Program-made: the position numbers and the translations under genes | The notes under the pieces: generated by a model | What the model was told of the DNA's origin: nothing | The model's input: only the letters and a program-made list of their open reading frames with translations | Database searches by the model: none | Part shown: positions 24,301-34,290 of the stretch, in pieces | Position numbering within the stretch: the first letter of the stretch is position 1 | Layout of the letters: every line of letters begins with the position of its first letter | Assembly: GCF_026151205.1 (NCBI RefSeq) | Contig: NC_087072.1 | Coordinates: 6,434,084-6,498,083 of the forward strand | From: Bolinopsis microptera | Taxonomy: Eukaryota > Ctenophora > Tentaculata > Lobata > Bolinopsidae | Direction: 5' to 3' | DNA length: 64,000 bases

Positions 24301-24479
24301 AATGCAGCCACATGCAGTGCATGTATTCAGTGATTATTCAAGTTCTTAGTGTTATTGTTTTGAAAGCTTCAGTAATGTGAATATTCTGAATTGTTTGAAA
24401 GTATTATGGAACGAATTCTGGCAGTAAATTAGAATGTGCCTGCAATGCGTGACAAAAGCAGACAGCATATATTTAAAGT
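21343..24479. other. Intergenic region between kinesin-like gene and MAF1, with a CpG-rich patch
   Basis: The two genes converge on this 3.1-kb spacer. A polyadenylation-type AATAAA for the upstream gene is at about 21812. A 17-bp phrase (CAGGAATGTAGCGTTAA) is doubled at 22732-22765. From about 22920 to 23560 the sequence becomes CpG-rich (many GCGCGC words) against AT-rich surroundings and includes GTTGTCATGGTAAC at 23185-23198, similar to an RFX X-box. No exon was recognised. Confidence 0.45.
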
Positions 24480-27400
24480 TTAAACGTACGGATGAGCTTG
24501 GCAACTGAAAAATAGAATTCTCTTCATTTTCTTGTTGTAGAAGAAAAAGTTGAAGTACCATAGACAATCTCCGTAAGGATCAGAATCTAGATCCGAATTG
24601 TAACTGAAGAATTGAGATTTGAGTTATAACTGAAGAATTGCTACTTGAAATGGCAGGAACATCGAGACAGTTTTTGTCACGAGTCAAAACACATCGTTAT
24701 GTACAAGCTATCGCTTTTAAAAATACAAAAGAATTTTGCATAAGAATATGTAAATAAAATTAGACAAAATGTTACCTGTAGAAAGAGCATTCCTGAAGAC
24801 CGATCTCTTTGTCAATCGTATTCCATAAATGTTCCTTAATGTCACAAAAACTGTCACCTGAAATATACAAAGAAAATTAGATTACCATTTTAAAACATAA
24901 ATAGAACCGAGGCTGCATGTTGCTGGAGCCTGGACACAGTGCATAAGAACCTTAAATTATATTAAAACCTTATCAGACAGTAGTGGGCCTGGGGAGGGGG
25001 GCGTCAACACTAGTTTCGCCTTGATAACTTTACAGAAGTTTTGGAATAATGATGTTTTTGAGTTAACGGAATTTTGCGGAGGAAAAATCCCTATCGTTTT
25101 AATCATATTTATGACAAACTAACTGCTGAATTATTCCTACTTTTTTGCCAAATCGGACATTTTTGGAGGAGACTGGAGAGGCCCCCCCCCCCCCTTTCCA
25201 GTATGTTTGGTGGGTGGGACATAATAAGCAGTTGGTACACACTACATGGGCTAATTAGAATTATAGAACAGTGGTGTAGGGTTACCAATTGTACCATGCT
25301 AAAACTCTGCACTATATAGTGTGGATGTACATGTTAAACCAGTAGAGGAGTGTTGCTTACCACCTGTCAAGTGTGTAACTATATATTATAAGGTCTTTAC
25401 ATTACCAAGTAGTTTCCGCTTACACACCTTTTTCAGTGATGGGCACCATCTCAAGGCAATATTTTGAGAAGAGCCGCCGCACCTACGTCCTACAATCTTC
25501 ATCATAAAGTTTGGTTTTATATGGAGCCTCCACAAATCGGATCGGAGAACGAATGTATTATTATTATTTACAGCGATATTTAGACGAATAACTAAGGCTA
25601 TTGACTTGTCGTGCATGTAAGTTAATAAGTTATTAACTTGGTACACACTTAATTAATACTGCGTTTAAAAGATTGATACTTTGGGTGACGGATTAATTCC
25701 TTGAGGTCGGTAAAAAGGCAAAAAATAAGGTCAAGTCCGGTCCATCATTTATTTGCAAAAGGATACGGCACCGGGAATTCCCAGGCGGTCACCCATCCAA
25801 GTACTAACCCGGCCTGCAGTTGCTTAACTTCCCAGATCGAACGAGATGGGGTGTATTCAACCGAGTATGGCCGTATCCAACATTATTGAAATTTAGACAT
25901 TTATATTTATTGCAAAAGCTTTGTTCGGTTGATAAGTTGAAATACGCGGGGAATCAGCATGAAATAAGTTGACTTATTCGTAGGTTTGCAGAAAAAAGCA
26001 ATTATATTTTTCCTAAAACATTGAGTCGTGACTGGTCGTGAGTACCAGAAATATTCTCCGATGACAACTTGTCTAGATTTCGAGACTATCATCTTGTGTG
26101 TAGTTGATTTAGGGTTTCAACTAATTTCATATGATTCTCCTTGGGAAAATAAATACTAAATATTTCATTGAATTATTTGTAAGATCTGGATATGTTCAGC
26201 TGTGTAAATATTTAATTTTATTCTATTCTTTTTCATTCTGTTCTATTGTGGGAGTAAGCTCACAGTTAAATTATAATTTACTTATAATTTACTTATAATT
26301 TACCTATAATTTACTCTCACAATATAATAGAATGGTAACTTCATTATAAATAATGGAGTGACAAAATCAAATTACCGGGGGCCGGGACCTTGGATATTTC
26401 TCTACAAATCAATGTTATCAGTGCAGTTCTAATATGATTTGTAAATTTTCTTTTAACTACTCGACTCTATCATTTACAACATTGATAATGGCGACTAGCG
26501 AGCTTAGACTATATCCAACTATAACTTAAAACAGTTGTTAACATGATTATAAAGCTATTTATAATCGCGATTAACTGTTAACACTATAAGTTAGTTACTT
26601 TTAAAACACTGTTACAAAATATCTCAACACATTTATTGGCGTGTTGCCTAAAAACTGCAGTCCAAAAATCACATACGATAACAGATTCGATTAGCATCCT
26701 GCATAAACAGTAAACACATTACATATTGTAACCTGATACTGCAGTGAACTGTACTATGTGCCCGGGCTTACCTAGCGATGTGTAGAAGATGTTGTGGATG
26801 TCCTGAGTTACTGTGTTCAGATTGGGCATTCTACAAAACTCCTCTGATTTGGTATTACTGAAGTGATAAGGTGTTAGAAGTTTTTATCCATAAATTATAA
26901 AACTAAATCAACGATATAATTTTGGTCAGAAGTGTAATAGTCACCTGCGGAGATCTTAGCAAGTTCAATACCAGATAAATTTATAATAAGCTTCCCGGGG
27001 GTTTCTAGTATTAGATTTAAGATATTGATAAAAGATAGATTGCATGTTGAAAATTGAAGCGAGTGTAAGAACTAAGAAGCTATGTATGAAAGCTATGTAT
27101 GAAATGTGAGTATATTGATTAAGTATATTGCAAGAGCACACACACACACAGTACACACACACACATTGTCTTTATCCTTTGTCATTTGTCAGTAGCAACA
27201 CATTAGAAATAGTAGGGACTAGGGAGTGGTACCTAATTCTATAATGACAACGTTTCTTTCATGTCAGATAATTGTTTATATTTAAATCTGAAAGAGAATA
27301 GGAAGAAAAGTTGTTGCTCTCATTATTGTTTTATTTGTTTGAGATAGGCTACCGATTTTCTATGCAAGCTCATCGAAACAGCCTGGAATGTATAAAATTG

Positions 27401-28206
27401 TTTGTATAAAATATGATAAATAACCTGAAATCGTAGTCAGGACGGAAAACTAGCGTTGAGTGTAGAAACGAGGCAGTGGAAGGTTCTGGTAGAACACGCG
27501 TCTTGTTCCTGTCCTGTTCCTGTTACTGTGGGACTGTGGTAGCCGTAACCAAGGTTAGGAGGGGATAGGGCTTGCAATCCTGTTGTTGGGAATATCATGT
27601 CAGATTTTTAAGAGAATGAGAGTAGTTTAGAAAATTAATACAGAAAATGAAATGACAGATATCTAAAAGTCGATGGAGCAAAGAGTGAACTATGGGATCT
27701 ATCTAAAATCGTTATTTAATGGAGTTTATTAATAAGATAATCTTGCTGTTTGTTTTTTCACAAGTTGCTAATAATATGAATAATGATAATTAGACAAACC
27801 AGTGTCTTCTGAGGCATTTGTGATGTGTCTTAGCAATTTTTTGTCATCTCCTGTCATTTTACAGCTGTAACTTTCTAATCTGTAACAGAGTAGGAGTTAT
27901 AATCTGGAATAAAATGCATAAAAAAGGAATACTGAGGGAATAAAAGAATACCTGAAATTTTCTGATGCACGGTTAATATAATGTTTTTCACACGATAATT
28001 TCCTAAATACCTTTTAAACTACATACAAAATTCAGCTTGGATAAAATGAGATCGATATACAACGCAAATTCTTTGAATTATTTTATGTTGACAGCTGAAT
28101 AAAATTACACTTACTTTAAATGCAGTCTGCAACTTCCAGTGGTGAGGCTCAAAGTGTGAATAAGTTCAGATAGGCAATCCAGATGGGCATTTTCCAAGAG
28201 TTTCAT
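24480..28206 (-). CDS. MAF1: MAF1, negative regulator of RNA polymerase III
   Basis: Six minus-strand exons give a MAF1 protein: 28115-28206, 27800-27864, 27425-27579, 26772-26857, 24776-24857 and 24480-24603. It begins [10 protein letters not shown] and contains [86 protein letters not shown]. These are the MAF1 A, B and C boxes in order. It ends soon after box C and lacks the acidic tail seen in vertebrates. All splice sites are GT-AG with matching phases, except that exon 3 carries one extra base (within 27441-27449), which shifts ASF into a stop before RPDYDF. Removing one base restores 200 codons. This may be an assembly or allelic error. MAF1 binds Pol III and represses tRNA and 5S synthesis. 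Intron 4 contains a 5S gene in the same orientation. Confidence 0.9.
25760..25880 (-). rRNA. 5S ribosomal RNA gene inside intron 4 of MAF1
   Basis: The minus strand matches 5S rRNA throughout, without gaps, from GGATACGGCCATAC to GGTGCCGTATCC (about 118-120 nt). Helix I ends are perfectly complementary (GGATACGGC with GCCGTATCC) and helix II pairs (CGGUUG with CAACUG). The internal Pol III promoter is intact: box A AGTTAAGCAAC, the intermediate element, and box C TTAGTACTTGGATGGGTGAC. A TTTT terminator follows directly (25757-25760 on the plus strand as AAAA). It is a single copy here, not a tandem array. Sequence integrity suggests it can be functional. Confidence 0.93.
26268..26316. repeat. 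11-bp tandem repeat
   Basis: Four to five head-to-tail copies of TTATAATTTAC lie in a MAF1 intron, flanked by inverted words TTCTATTGTG and CTCACAATATAATAGAA that could fold around it. Confidence 0.8.
27138..27167. repeat. CA microsatellite
   Basis: Two runs of (CA)n separated by GTA lie in a MAF1 intron. Confidence 0.9.
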
Positions 28207-29790
28207 CGTTTTATATATAAGGAAATAACTGAGACAACCCAGCAATTTAGCAACTTAAAATCTGCTGCAAACTCATTATTAATGATAAATGTTTTTTACT
28301 GTATGTTCTTTCTGATGTTCTTAAATATTTACTGGCTGAACTCAGCATGGAATTAATGAGTGTAACTCTTCTTCTCTGGTCTGAACTGCGTCCTTGCAAG
28401 CTAAAGTGATATCATGGTTAATACAAGAATTCAACACTGATTCTAAATTATAGGTAATCATAAAACATAGTACACATACGGAGCATTTGATTTCTCTTGG
28501 AGAATTTCTCTTTAGACTCTTAACTTGCGAACAAATTGAAGCAGCAAACTTTAGGCTAGAAACTTTATTGAATTGAAATAATCATTCCACGTAACAACGT
28601 CTTCTTCAGTTCTGTAATAAAATTGTTAAACATGTGTAAAAATTAACGACGGAAAGAAATTTAAAATAACATTAAAACAAAAAACAGAGAAATAAAATTT
28701 ACGAAATATGACCCAAAAATGTAATTGCAAAAAATGTCAAAAAGAACAAAAAATACGACAAGAAGAAATGTAAGCTAATACAACTAAATACTGTACTACT
28801 CATGATACTAAACTAATTAGTAAACGTAAACTGGTTGTTCAGAATTCACAGTTCATGTGTAAAAACTAATGATAAAATCAGCACTTAAGCAACGATAACT
28901 CGGTTGTCATGGTTACTATCCAAGATAGTCCTATCAATACATTATTTACTAGTTAAACATCGACTAAATATTTGTACAAATAACTCAACTCAGAACGATC
29001 ATTCATTTCAGGACTTAATCTCAATATATACATCGCTTCTACAATCTTTCTACGAACAGTTTTACTCTGTAAATCAAGTAACTTAAAAGATAAAACTGGG
29101 GTTCGGTTAGGATGTAGAGATGCGTAGTGCTATCCAAGAGTCTAAAGAGAAATTCTCCAAGAGAAATCAAGTTCAAATGCGACTCATAAATATAGCCCCC
29201 TTGAACTACATACGGAGCAGGGAATCATAAAATTCCCTATTATTCAAAAGTTTGGAATAATTTAAATTGAACCCTTACAATGCTATGGCAATACCACATG
29301 CTGTTAAGACACATTATAACAATTTAAAGAAAAATTTTAGCACTACTCTGTGCATTCATACTAACGTTGTTGTAAACCTGTGCAGTCGGGATGAGTGTCC
29401 ATAGAATATTACATACATTTATAATATGATAATCATCTATCAAACAATATCAATAAACTTAAGTCAGCAGTGGCGTTACATACTGAAGTGCCGCCCTCCC
29501 AAAAAGGAGCCCCACTTGGAATGCTTGGTGTATGAAAACATAGTTAAGTGTAGTAACAAGTTATTTTACAGTACACACAACAGTAATACCCCAGAGTATG
29601 AGAGCACCCGGGTGCACCCCTGCAGATCTCGTCGATTTCAGGTGCCGACAGGACCTTAAAAATTAAAAGCAAACTTAAATTTTTCCCCTAAAATCAAGCG
29701 CTTTCTGCGCAAAAAATTGACCTCAACAGAAAAAATTAAACATGGCTTCAAATCCAAATTAGAACCAGAGATTTTTCACTTCCTCTCGAT
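28207..29790. other. Intergenic region with a long-spaced inverted repeat
   Basis: There is no gene. About 40 bp at 28490-28525 (ATTTCTCTTGGAGAATTTCT and flanks) are inverted at 29140-29180 (GAGAAATTCTCCAAGAGAAA), about 650 bp apart. The word ACATACGGAGCA occurs near both ends (28475 and 29210). This may be a decayed foldback element. The stretch 29490-29660 is GC-richer and could be the 5' flank of the following LINE. Confidence 0.45.
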
Positions 29791-29792
29791 AA

Positions 29793-30794
29793 ACTCAATT
29801 TTCAACTCAATATAAAGTCTCAAAGGGGGAAATTACTCAGGTCAGGATTGTAGGCAATGATTATGCCAAACCATACATTTTTGTAAATTCATTAAACTTT
29901 CAATCGAGTTTCCACGATGTTTTGACTAGTGCTACTGTTCTTTCTAGTTATGTTTGGTTGTGTAAATCATGCATGGAATCAAGCATTCCTATTAAACCAC
30001 GAAAATCGAAGAGCCGGCATGATAGTACTGTGAACAAATCAGATGATAATACTGTGAACAAATCAGATTCCGAATCTCAGCAACCCAAGCAGGATTTGAT
30101 TGCGTCACAAATGTCTTCATCCGAGGAAATCACAGAACACTCCACTTCTCAATCTAGTGTAGCAATTGACGATTCAGAGCTTCACGAGAAATCATCTGCT
30201 GCTGCGCAGGAGAGAATTTGTGAGAAGTACAAGCGTGGAAAGTGTCCTCATGGTCTCAAGGGGAAGAAGAAACATAATGGTCAGATTTGTGAGTTTGAAC
30301 ACCCGAAGTATTGTAACAGATTCTGTCAATACGGAAATCAGCACAAGTTTGGTTGCAGTAAAGGTCCAGACTGCAAGTTTCTTCACCCTGTGTTGTGCAA
30401 GTTTTCAGTTAAGAATAAACTTTGCACGAAGTCTGACTGCACTTTTATTCATTTGAAGGGTACCCGCCGTCAGACAAGCAACTCTGCTGTTGGACACAAG
30501 AAGGGAAAAGCAGAGAATAAGAAATCCATGCCATCAAAAGGTGTAACGGCGGCGAATCAGGATTTTTTAGAGTTACGGAGACTGTTGGAAACGATGCAAA
30601 CCAGGATCGGACTCCTATCAGAAATAGTCGACCACCGGTCCAGCCTCCCTCAAACTCAAATGCCCTACCACTACCCCAGACCACCTCCACCTCTTCAGCC
30701 AGGAACAGCGCTCCCACTATACCACTACCAGTACCCGCAGTTCCTACCGCCTCAGAGGACACACGTGCCCCTTATTCCTCATGCCTCGTCTTAA
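29793..30794 (+). CDS. LINE ORF1, PHD remnant plus CCCH zinc fingers (5' incomplete)
   Basis: The frame is open from 29793 (after TAA at 29790) to the stop at 30794. It has no good ATG at its start, and its N-terminus ends in VWLCKSCMES, like the last Cys pair of a PHD finger, so the beginning is missing. After a Ser/Thr/Asp-rich linker come three Cys/His clusters of CCCH form (CEKYKRGKCPHG..CEFEHPKYC, CQYGNQHKFGCSKGPDCKFLH, CKFSVKNKLCTKSDCTFIH), then a short helix (FLELRRLLETMQTRIGLLSEIV) suited to oligomerisation, then a Pro/Tyr-rich tail. Such ORF1 proteins bind the LINE RNA. The last 90 codons overlap an open -1 frame leading into ORF2. Confidence 0.75.
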   Translation, partial: TQFSTQYKVSKGEITQVRIVGNDYAKPYIFVNSLNFQSSFHDVLTSATVLSSYVWLCKSCMESSIPIKPRKSKSRHDSTVNKSDDNTVNKSDSESQQPKQDLIASQMSSSEEITEHSTSQSSVAIDDSELHEKSSAAAQERICEKYKRGKCPHGLKGKKKHNGQICEFEHPKYCNRFCQYGNQHKFGCSKGPDCKFLHPVLCKFSVKNKLCTKSDCTFIHLKGTRRQTSNSAVGHKKGKAENKKSMPSKGVTAANQDFLELRRLLETMQTRIGLLSEIVDHRSSLPQTQMPYHYPRPPPPLQPGTALPLYHYQYPQFLPPQRTHVPLIPHASS

Positions 30795-30805
30795 ATGTCC
30801 AGTCC

Positions 30806-33800
30806 ATGAATCCTAGTGCATCAAGTACGAGTAGATGGAAAGTGCCAGAAATCTCAGATCTTATTCAGGATGAGAAATCCAGAAACCACTCGTTACCGTT
30901 TATAGCACTTACGGAAACGTGGCTCAAGTCCTATATGTCAGACGCACAACTGCAAATACCAGGCTATTCGGTATCTCGCAGCGACCGTGATGCAAGGGTG
31001 GGAGGGGGTGTTCTACTCTACTCTCATGTCAACTTACCGGTCAGTGAGTGTAACACGTTTGATGACGGCACGTGTGAGGGACTTTTCTGTAGTTTCAGCA
31101 CTATAAAGACATGTGTTGCTGTGGCTTATCGTCCGCCTAATGCATCCTTGTCAAGCTTTAAAGCACTCCTCAGTTTTTTCTCCGTATGTATCAGTAGTAT
31201 TAATGACGACAGCTACGATATAATGATGACCGGAGACTTTAACTTACCCTCAATTGACTGGCAGACAAATTGTGTTCAATCTGGAGGCACGCAAGAAATT
31301 CAGCAGTCAGCACAGCATTTCTTAACTTTCATGTCTGATCATCTGCTGAGTCAGTACGTAATGTGTCCAACGAGAGGAAACAATGTTTTGGACCTGTTTA
31401 TTACTAACAACAACCGAGTTGTTACAAATGTTGAATGCAAAACCACAACAATGTCAGACCATCACGTGGTAGATGTTATGCTAGCATATAATCCACTTGA
31501 ACAGGAGAAATCAGCAGTGCCGAAGTTTGATGAAAACTCGTACAGATGCCTTGATTTTCTCCAAGCAGACTTCAGCTCGCTCAGAGACGAGATAGAAGAC
31601 ACTAACTGGTCTCAACTTCGTTCTTCATGCTCTTTTGAAGACTTCCCAGCCTTGTTTACTGAGACCCTCTTTCAGATATGCTCGTCTCATATTCCCCGCA
31701 AGGCTAAACCTTCTGGGCGCCCAAAACATACCAATGCTTTGCGGCGTAAAAGGAACCGACTCCAGGCAAGGCTGAATGCCTTAGTCAACAATGGTGCACC
31801 TGACGATCACATCAGAAATGTTAGGAACAAGGTTGCACTCCTACAGTATGATATTCGATGTGCCCATACCAAGAGACTTGATGAAAAGGAATCCAGGGCA
31901 GTAGAAAAGATCAAAACAAATCCCAAGTTCTTTTTCAGTTATGCTAAGTCTCTGTCGAAGATCAAATCCAGTATTAACATGCTCTTTGATAGCAACCAGG
32001 AGATAACCACAGACCCCAAGAAAATGGCCGATCTGCTGCAGGAACAGTTCAGCTCTGTGTTTAGCGATCCGACCTCTCCTGATGTTAAGGATCCGGTTTT
32101 CTCCCCTCCCTCTATCCAGCACCCACAAGAACTAGAGGACTTTAGAATTAGTGACGAAGATATCATTTCAGCTATAAAAAGTATCTCTACAGATTCTGCT
32201 TGTGGACCGGACGGAATACCTACAACTCTCTTGAAAAACTGTGCTAAGGAGTTGTGTTCTCCTATACGTATTATTTGGGAGGAATCATTTGAAAACGGTA
32301 CAGTGCCATCGTTCTACAAAGACACCTACATTACACCACTATTTAAAAAGGGTGACAGGGCCAAGGCAGTCAACTACAGACCAGTTGCTCTCACTTCGCA
32401 CATCATCAAAGTGTATGAACGTATCCTCCGTGGTGTTATGGTTGACTTTATTGAGAAAAATCAGTTACTCTGCAACAACCAGCACGGGTTCCGCTCAGGA
32501 AGAAGCTGCCTTACCCAGCTGTTAAGTCACGTAGACGATATAGTTCAAGGTCTTACTAGAAATGCAGACACTGACGCTATATATCTGGATTTTGCCAAAG
32601 CCTTTGATAAGGTCGATCATCGGTTACTGCTTCTGAAAATGAAGAGATTGGGGTTTCATGAGAAGGTGGTAAACTGGATCCGATCCTTCCTGACTGAAAG
32701 GAAGCAATGTGTTGTGTTAAATGGTGTATCATCGTTTGCTGCCGCAATCCTCAGTGGAGTTCCACAAGGCACCGTTCTTGGGCCACTGTTATTCATTCTG
32801 TTCATAAATGATATGAAGCTATGTGTTAAAGGGTCTGTCATCAGATTCTTTGCTGATGACACTAGGATTCTTAAGCATATCTACAGTTTGGCCGACAAAG
32901 ATGTCCTGCAGGATGATCTCAACTCTGTTGTTAATTGGGCTAAGTGCAACAACATGGCCCTTCATGAGGATAAGTTCGAGCTTCTTGTTCACAAGCATTG
33001 TCCAAAGAATTCCTTGTTTGATCATCCATTCGCCATCCAAGCGCAAACATATGAAGTGTCTAACGGAAACATGCTGTACCCCACTCAAACGGTGAAAGAT
33101 CTAGGAGTGACAGTTTCCGCTGATTTGTCCTGGACCCCACACGTCAACAGGATAGCTGAACGCGCAGGAAAAGTTGCTTCTTGGGTGCTAAGTGCGTTCA
33201 AAACGAGAGACAAAGCCACCATGATGACTCTGTACAAGTCTCTCGTTAGAAGCCATCTGGAGTATTGCTGTCCTCTGTGGAATTGCTCTAAGAACAAGGA
33301 CATCCAACAGCTAGAAGGGATTCAGCGTACGTTTACATTGAAAATAGATGGCACCCAGCACCTCAACTACTGGCAGAGATTAAAGGCCCTAGATCTGATG
33401 TCATTGCAAAGAAGAAGAGAACGGTATTTAATCATCAACATGTGGAAAGTTCTGCATTGCAAGTGCCCTAATGATATTGGTATCCAGTTCTCGGTGACTC
33501 TCAGACATGGTCAAAAAGCAGTTGTGCCTAGTATAGCTAAGTCCAGCAGTCAACGTAATCAAGCACTACATGACAACTCATTTGCAGTCACTGGACCTCG
33601 ATTATGGAATGTAATCCCGACACATATGCACACCATCGAGGATCCTATGCAATTCAAAGCGGCTTTAACGAACTTTGTGAAGTCATTTCCGGACGAGCCT
33701 CCAGCTCCAGGATACAGCCGTCGGAATGGAAACTCCTTGCTTGATTGGAGTGGTGATAAAACAGTTTCTACACTGTCCGGGGGGTCGACTTTTTCGATGG

Positions 33801-33808
33801 CCCGATAG
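30806..33808 (+). CDS. LINE ORF2: APE endonuclease and reverse transcriptase
   Basis: The 1000-residue frame is uninterrupted. The endonuclease has Glu37 (ALTETWL), YRPP (108-111), GDFNLPSIDW (143-152) and SDHH (217-220). The reverse transcriptase has YLDFAKAFDKVDH (Asp595), SGVPQGTVLGP and FADD (Asp684/Asp685), followed by the thumb and a C-terminal RLWNVIP block typical of CR1-like elements. It nicks target DNA and copies the element RNA at the nick. The ATG at 30806 comes after LNVQS, which belongs to the conserved endonuclease start, so true translation probably begins upstream. The same frame is open back to 30521 across the end of ORF1, so re-initiation or frameshifting is likely. Confidence 0.9.
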   Translation: MNPSASSTSRWKVPEISDLIQDEKSRNHSLPFIALTETWLKSYMSDAQLQIPGYSVSRSDRDARVGGGVLLYSHVNLPVSECNTFDDGTCEGLFCSFSTIKTCVAVAYRPPNASLSSFKALLSFFSVCISSINDDSYDIMMTGDFNLPSIDWQTNCVQSGGTQEIQQSAQHFLTFMSDHLLSQYVMCPTRGNNVLDLFITNNNRVVTNVECKTTTMSDHHVVDVMLAYNPLEQEKSAVPKFDENSYRCLDFLQADFSSLRDEIEDTNWSQLRSSCSFEDFPALFTETLFQICSSHIPRKAKPSGRPKHTNALRRKRNRLQARLNALVNNGAPDDHIRNVRNKVALLQYDIRCAHTKRLDEKESRAVEKIKTNPKFFFSYAKSLSKIKSSINMLFDSNQEITTDPKKMADLLQEQFSSVFSDPTSPDVKDPVFSPPSIQHPQELEDFRISDEDIISAIKSISTDSACGPDGIPTTLLKNCAKELCSPIRIIWEESFENGTVPSFYKDTYITPLFKKGDRAKAVNYRPVALTSHIIKVYERILRGVMVDFIEKNQLLCNNQHGFRSGRSCLTQLLSHVDDIVQGLTRNADTDAIYLDFAKAFDKVDHRLLLLKMKRLGFHEKVVNWIRSFLTERKQCVVLNGVSSFAAAILSGVPQGTVLGPLLFILFINDMKLCVKGSVIRFFADDTRILKHIYSLADKDVLQDDLNSVVNWAKCNNMALHEDKFELLVHKHCPKNSLFDHPFAIQAQTYEVSNGNMLYPTQTVKDLGVTVSADLSWTPHVNRIAERAGKVASWVLSAFKTRDKATMMTLYKSLVRSHLEYCCPLWNCSKNKDIQQLEGIQRTFTLKIDGTQHLNYWQRLKALDLMSLQRRRERYLIINMWKVLHCKCPNDIGIQFSVTLRHGQKAVVPSIAKSSSQRNQALHDNSFAVTGPRLWNVIPTHMHTIEDPMQFKAALTNFVKSFPDEPPAPGYSRRNGNSLLDWSGDKTVSTLSGGSTFSMAR

Positions 33809-33883
33809 AGGATTCTATGAAACCCTACAAAGTAACAAAGTAACAAAGTAAGTAGCCTAAAACACCCTATTTCGCAAAATTTT

Positions 33884-34013
33884 TCCGGGGGGCTGCGCCA
33901 CCCTAGCCCCCGCCAATGGGGTCCGCCCCTGGACCCCACTGGGGGCTGCGCCCCCCAGACCCCTGCCACAGCTTGCAGCTTCGCTTGCCGACAGCCCCCC
34001 TCCCCCCCCCCCA
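33884..34013. repeat. GC-rich direct/inverted C-run module
   Basis: A short GC-rich island lies in AT-rich sequence: GGGGGGCTGCGCCACCC, GGGGTCCGCCCCTGGACCCC, GGGGGCTGCGCCCCCCAG, ending in a C run. GCTGCGCC occurs twice and several CCCC/GGGG pairs can fold. It starts about 35 bp past the LINE 3' end. It has the look of a repeat-family fragment, not of a CpG promoter. Confidence 0.6.
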
Positions 34014-34290
34014 AAGAAAAATCCTGGCTACGTGCCTGAGCAAAATATAGGTCAATATGTAGTTTAGGTTTACCTGGCCCGTAGGTTACGAATGTGCCCG
34101 AGGAGAAAAAAAAGCAAACTTAAGAAGATTTCTCGGGAACTTAAAAGTTCACCTCAAAACGAAATCTGCACCTACAACATAACATTATAAATAATGCCTC
34201 TCTGGGCATCTCAAAAAGAAATTCATAGAAAATGAACACTTTACGATTGAAACCATATAATTACAAACTTTTAAAAAATTTAACTAAATA

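Larger units (their letters stand above)
29793..33850 (+). mobile_element. CR1-like LINE with nearly intact ORFs
   Basis: A 5'-truncated ORF1 with CCCH fingers is followed by an endonuclease plus reverse transcriptase ORF2, with a short 3' end. The 3' terminus is a short tandem repeat (AAAGTAAC units at about 33828-33850), the way CR1/L2-clade LINEs end instead of poly(A). Because ORF2 has no stop or frameshift and retains all catalytic residues, the copy appears young. The true 5' boundary was not found. Confidence 0.85.

Noticed and set aside
24352-24567. Minus-strand small gene overlapping MAF1 exon 6
   Set aside because: It is the last MAF1 exon in a shifted frame.
28204-28222. TATATAA as a MAF1 TATA box
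   Set aside because: It lies only a few bases upstream of the start codon, too near for transcription to begin before the ATG.
30192-33303. Antisense and shifted frames across the LINE
   Set aside because: Shadows of ORF1 and ORF2.
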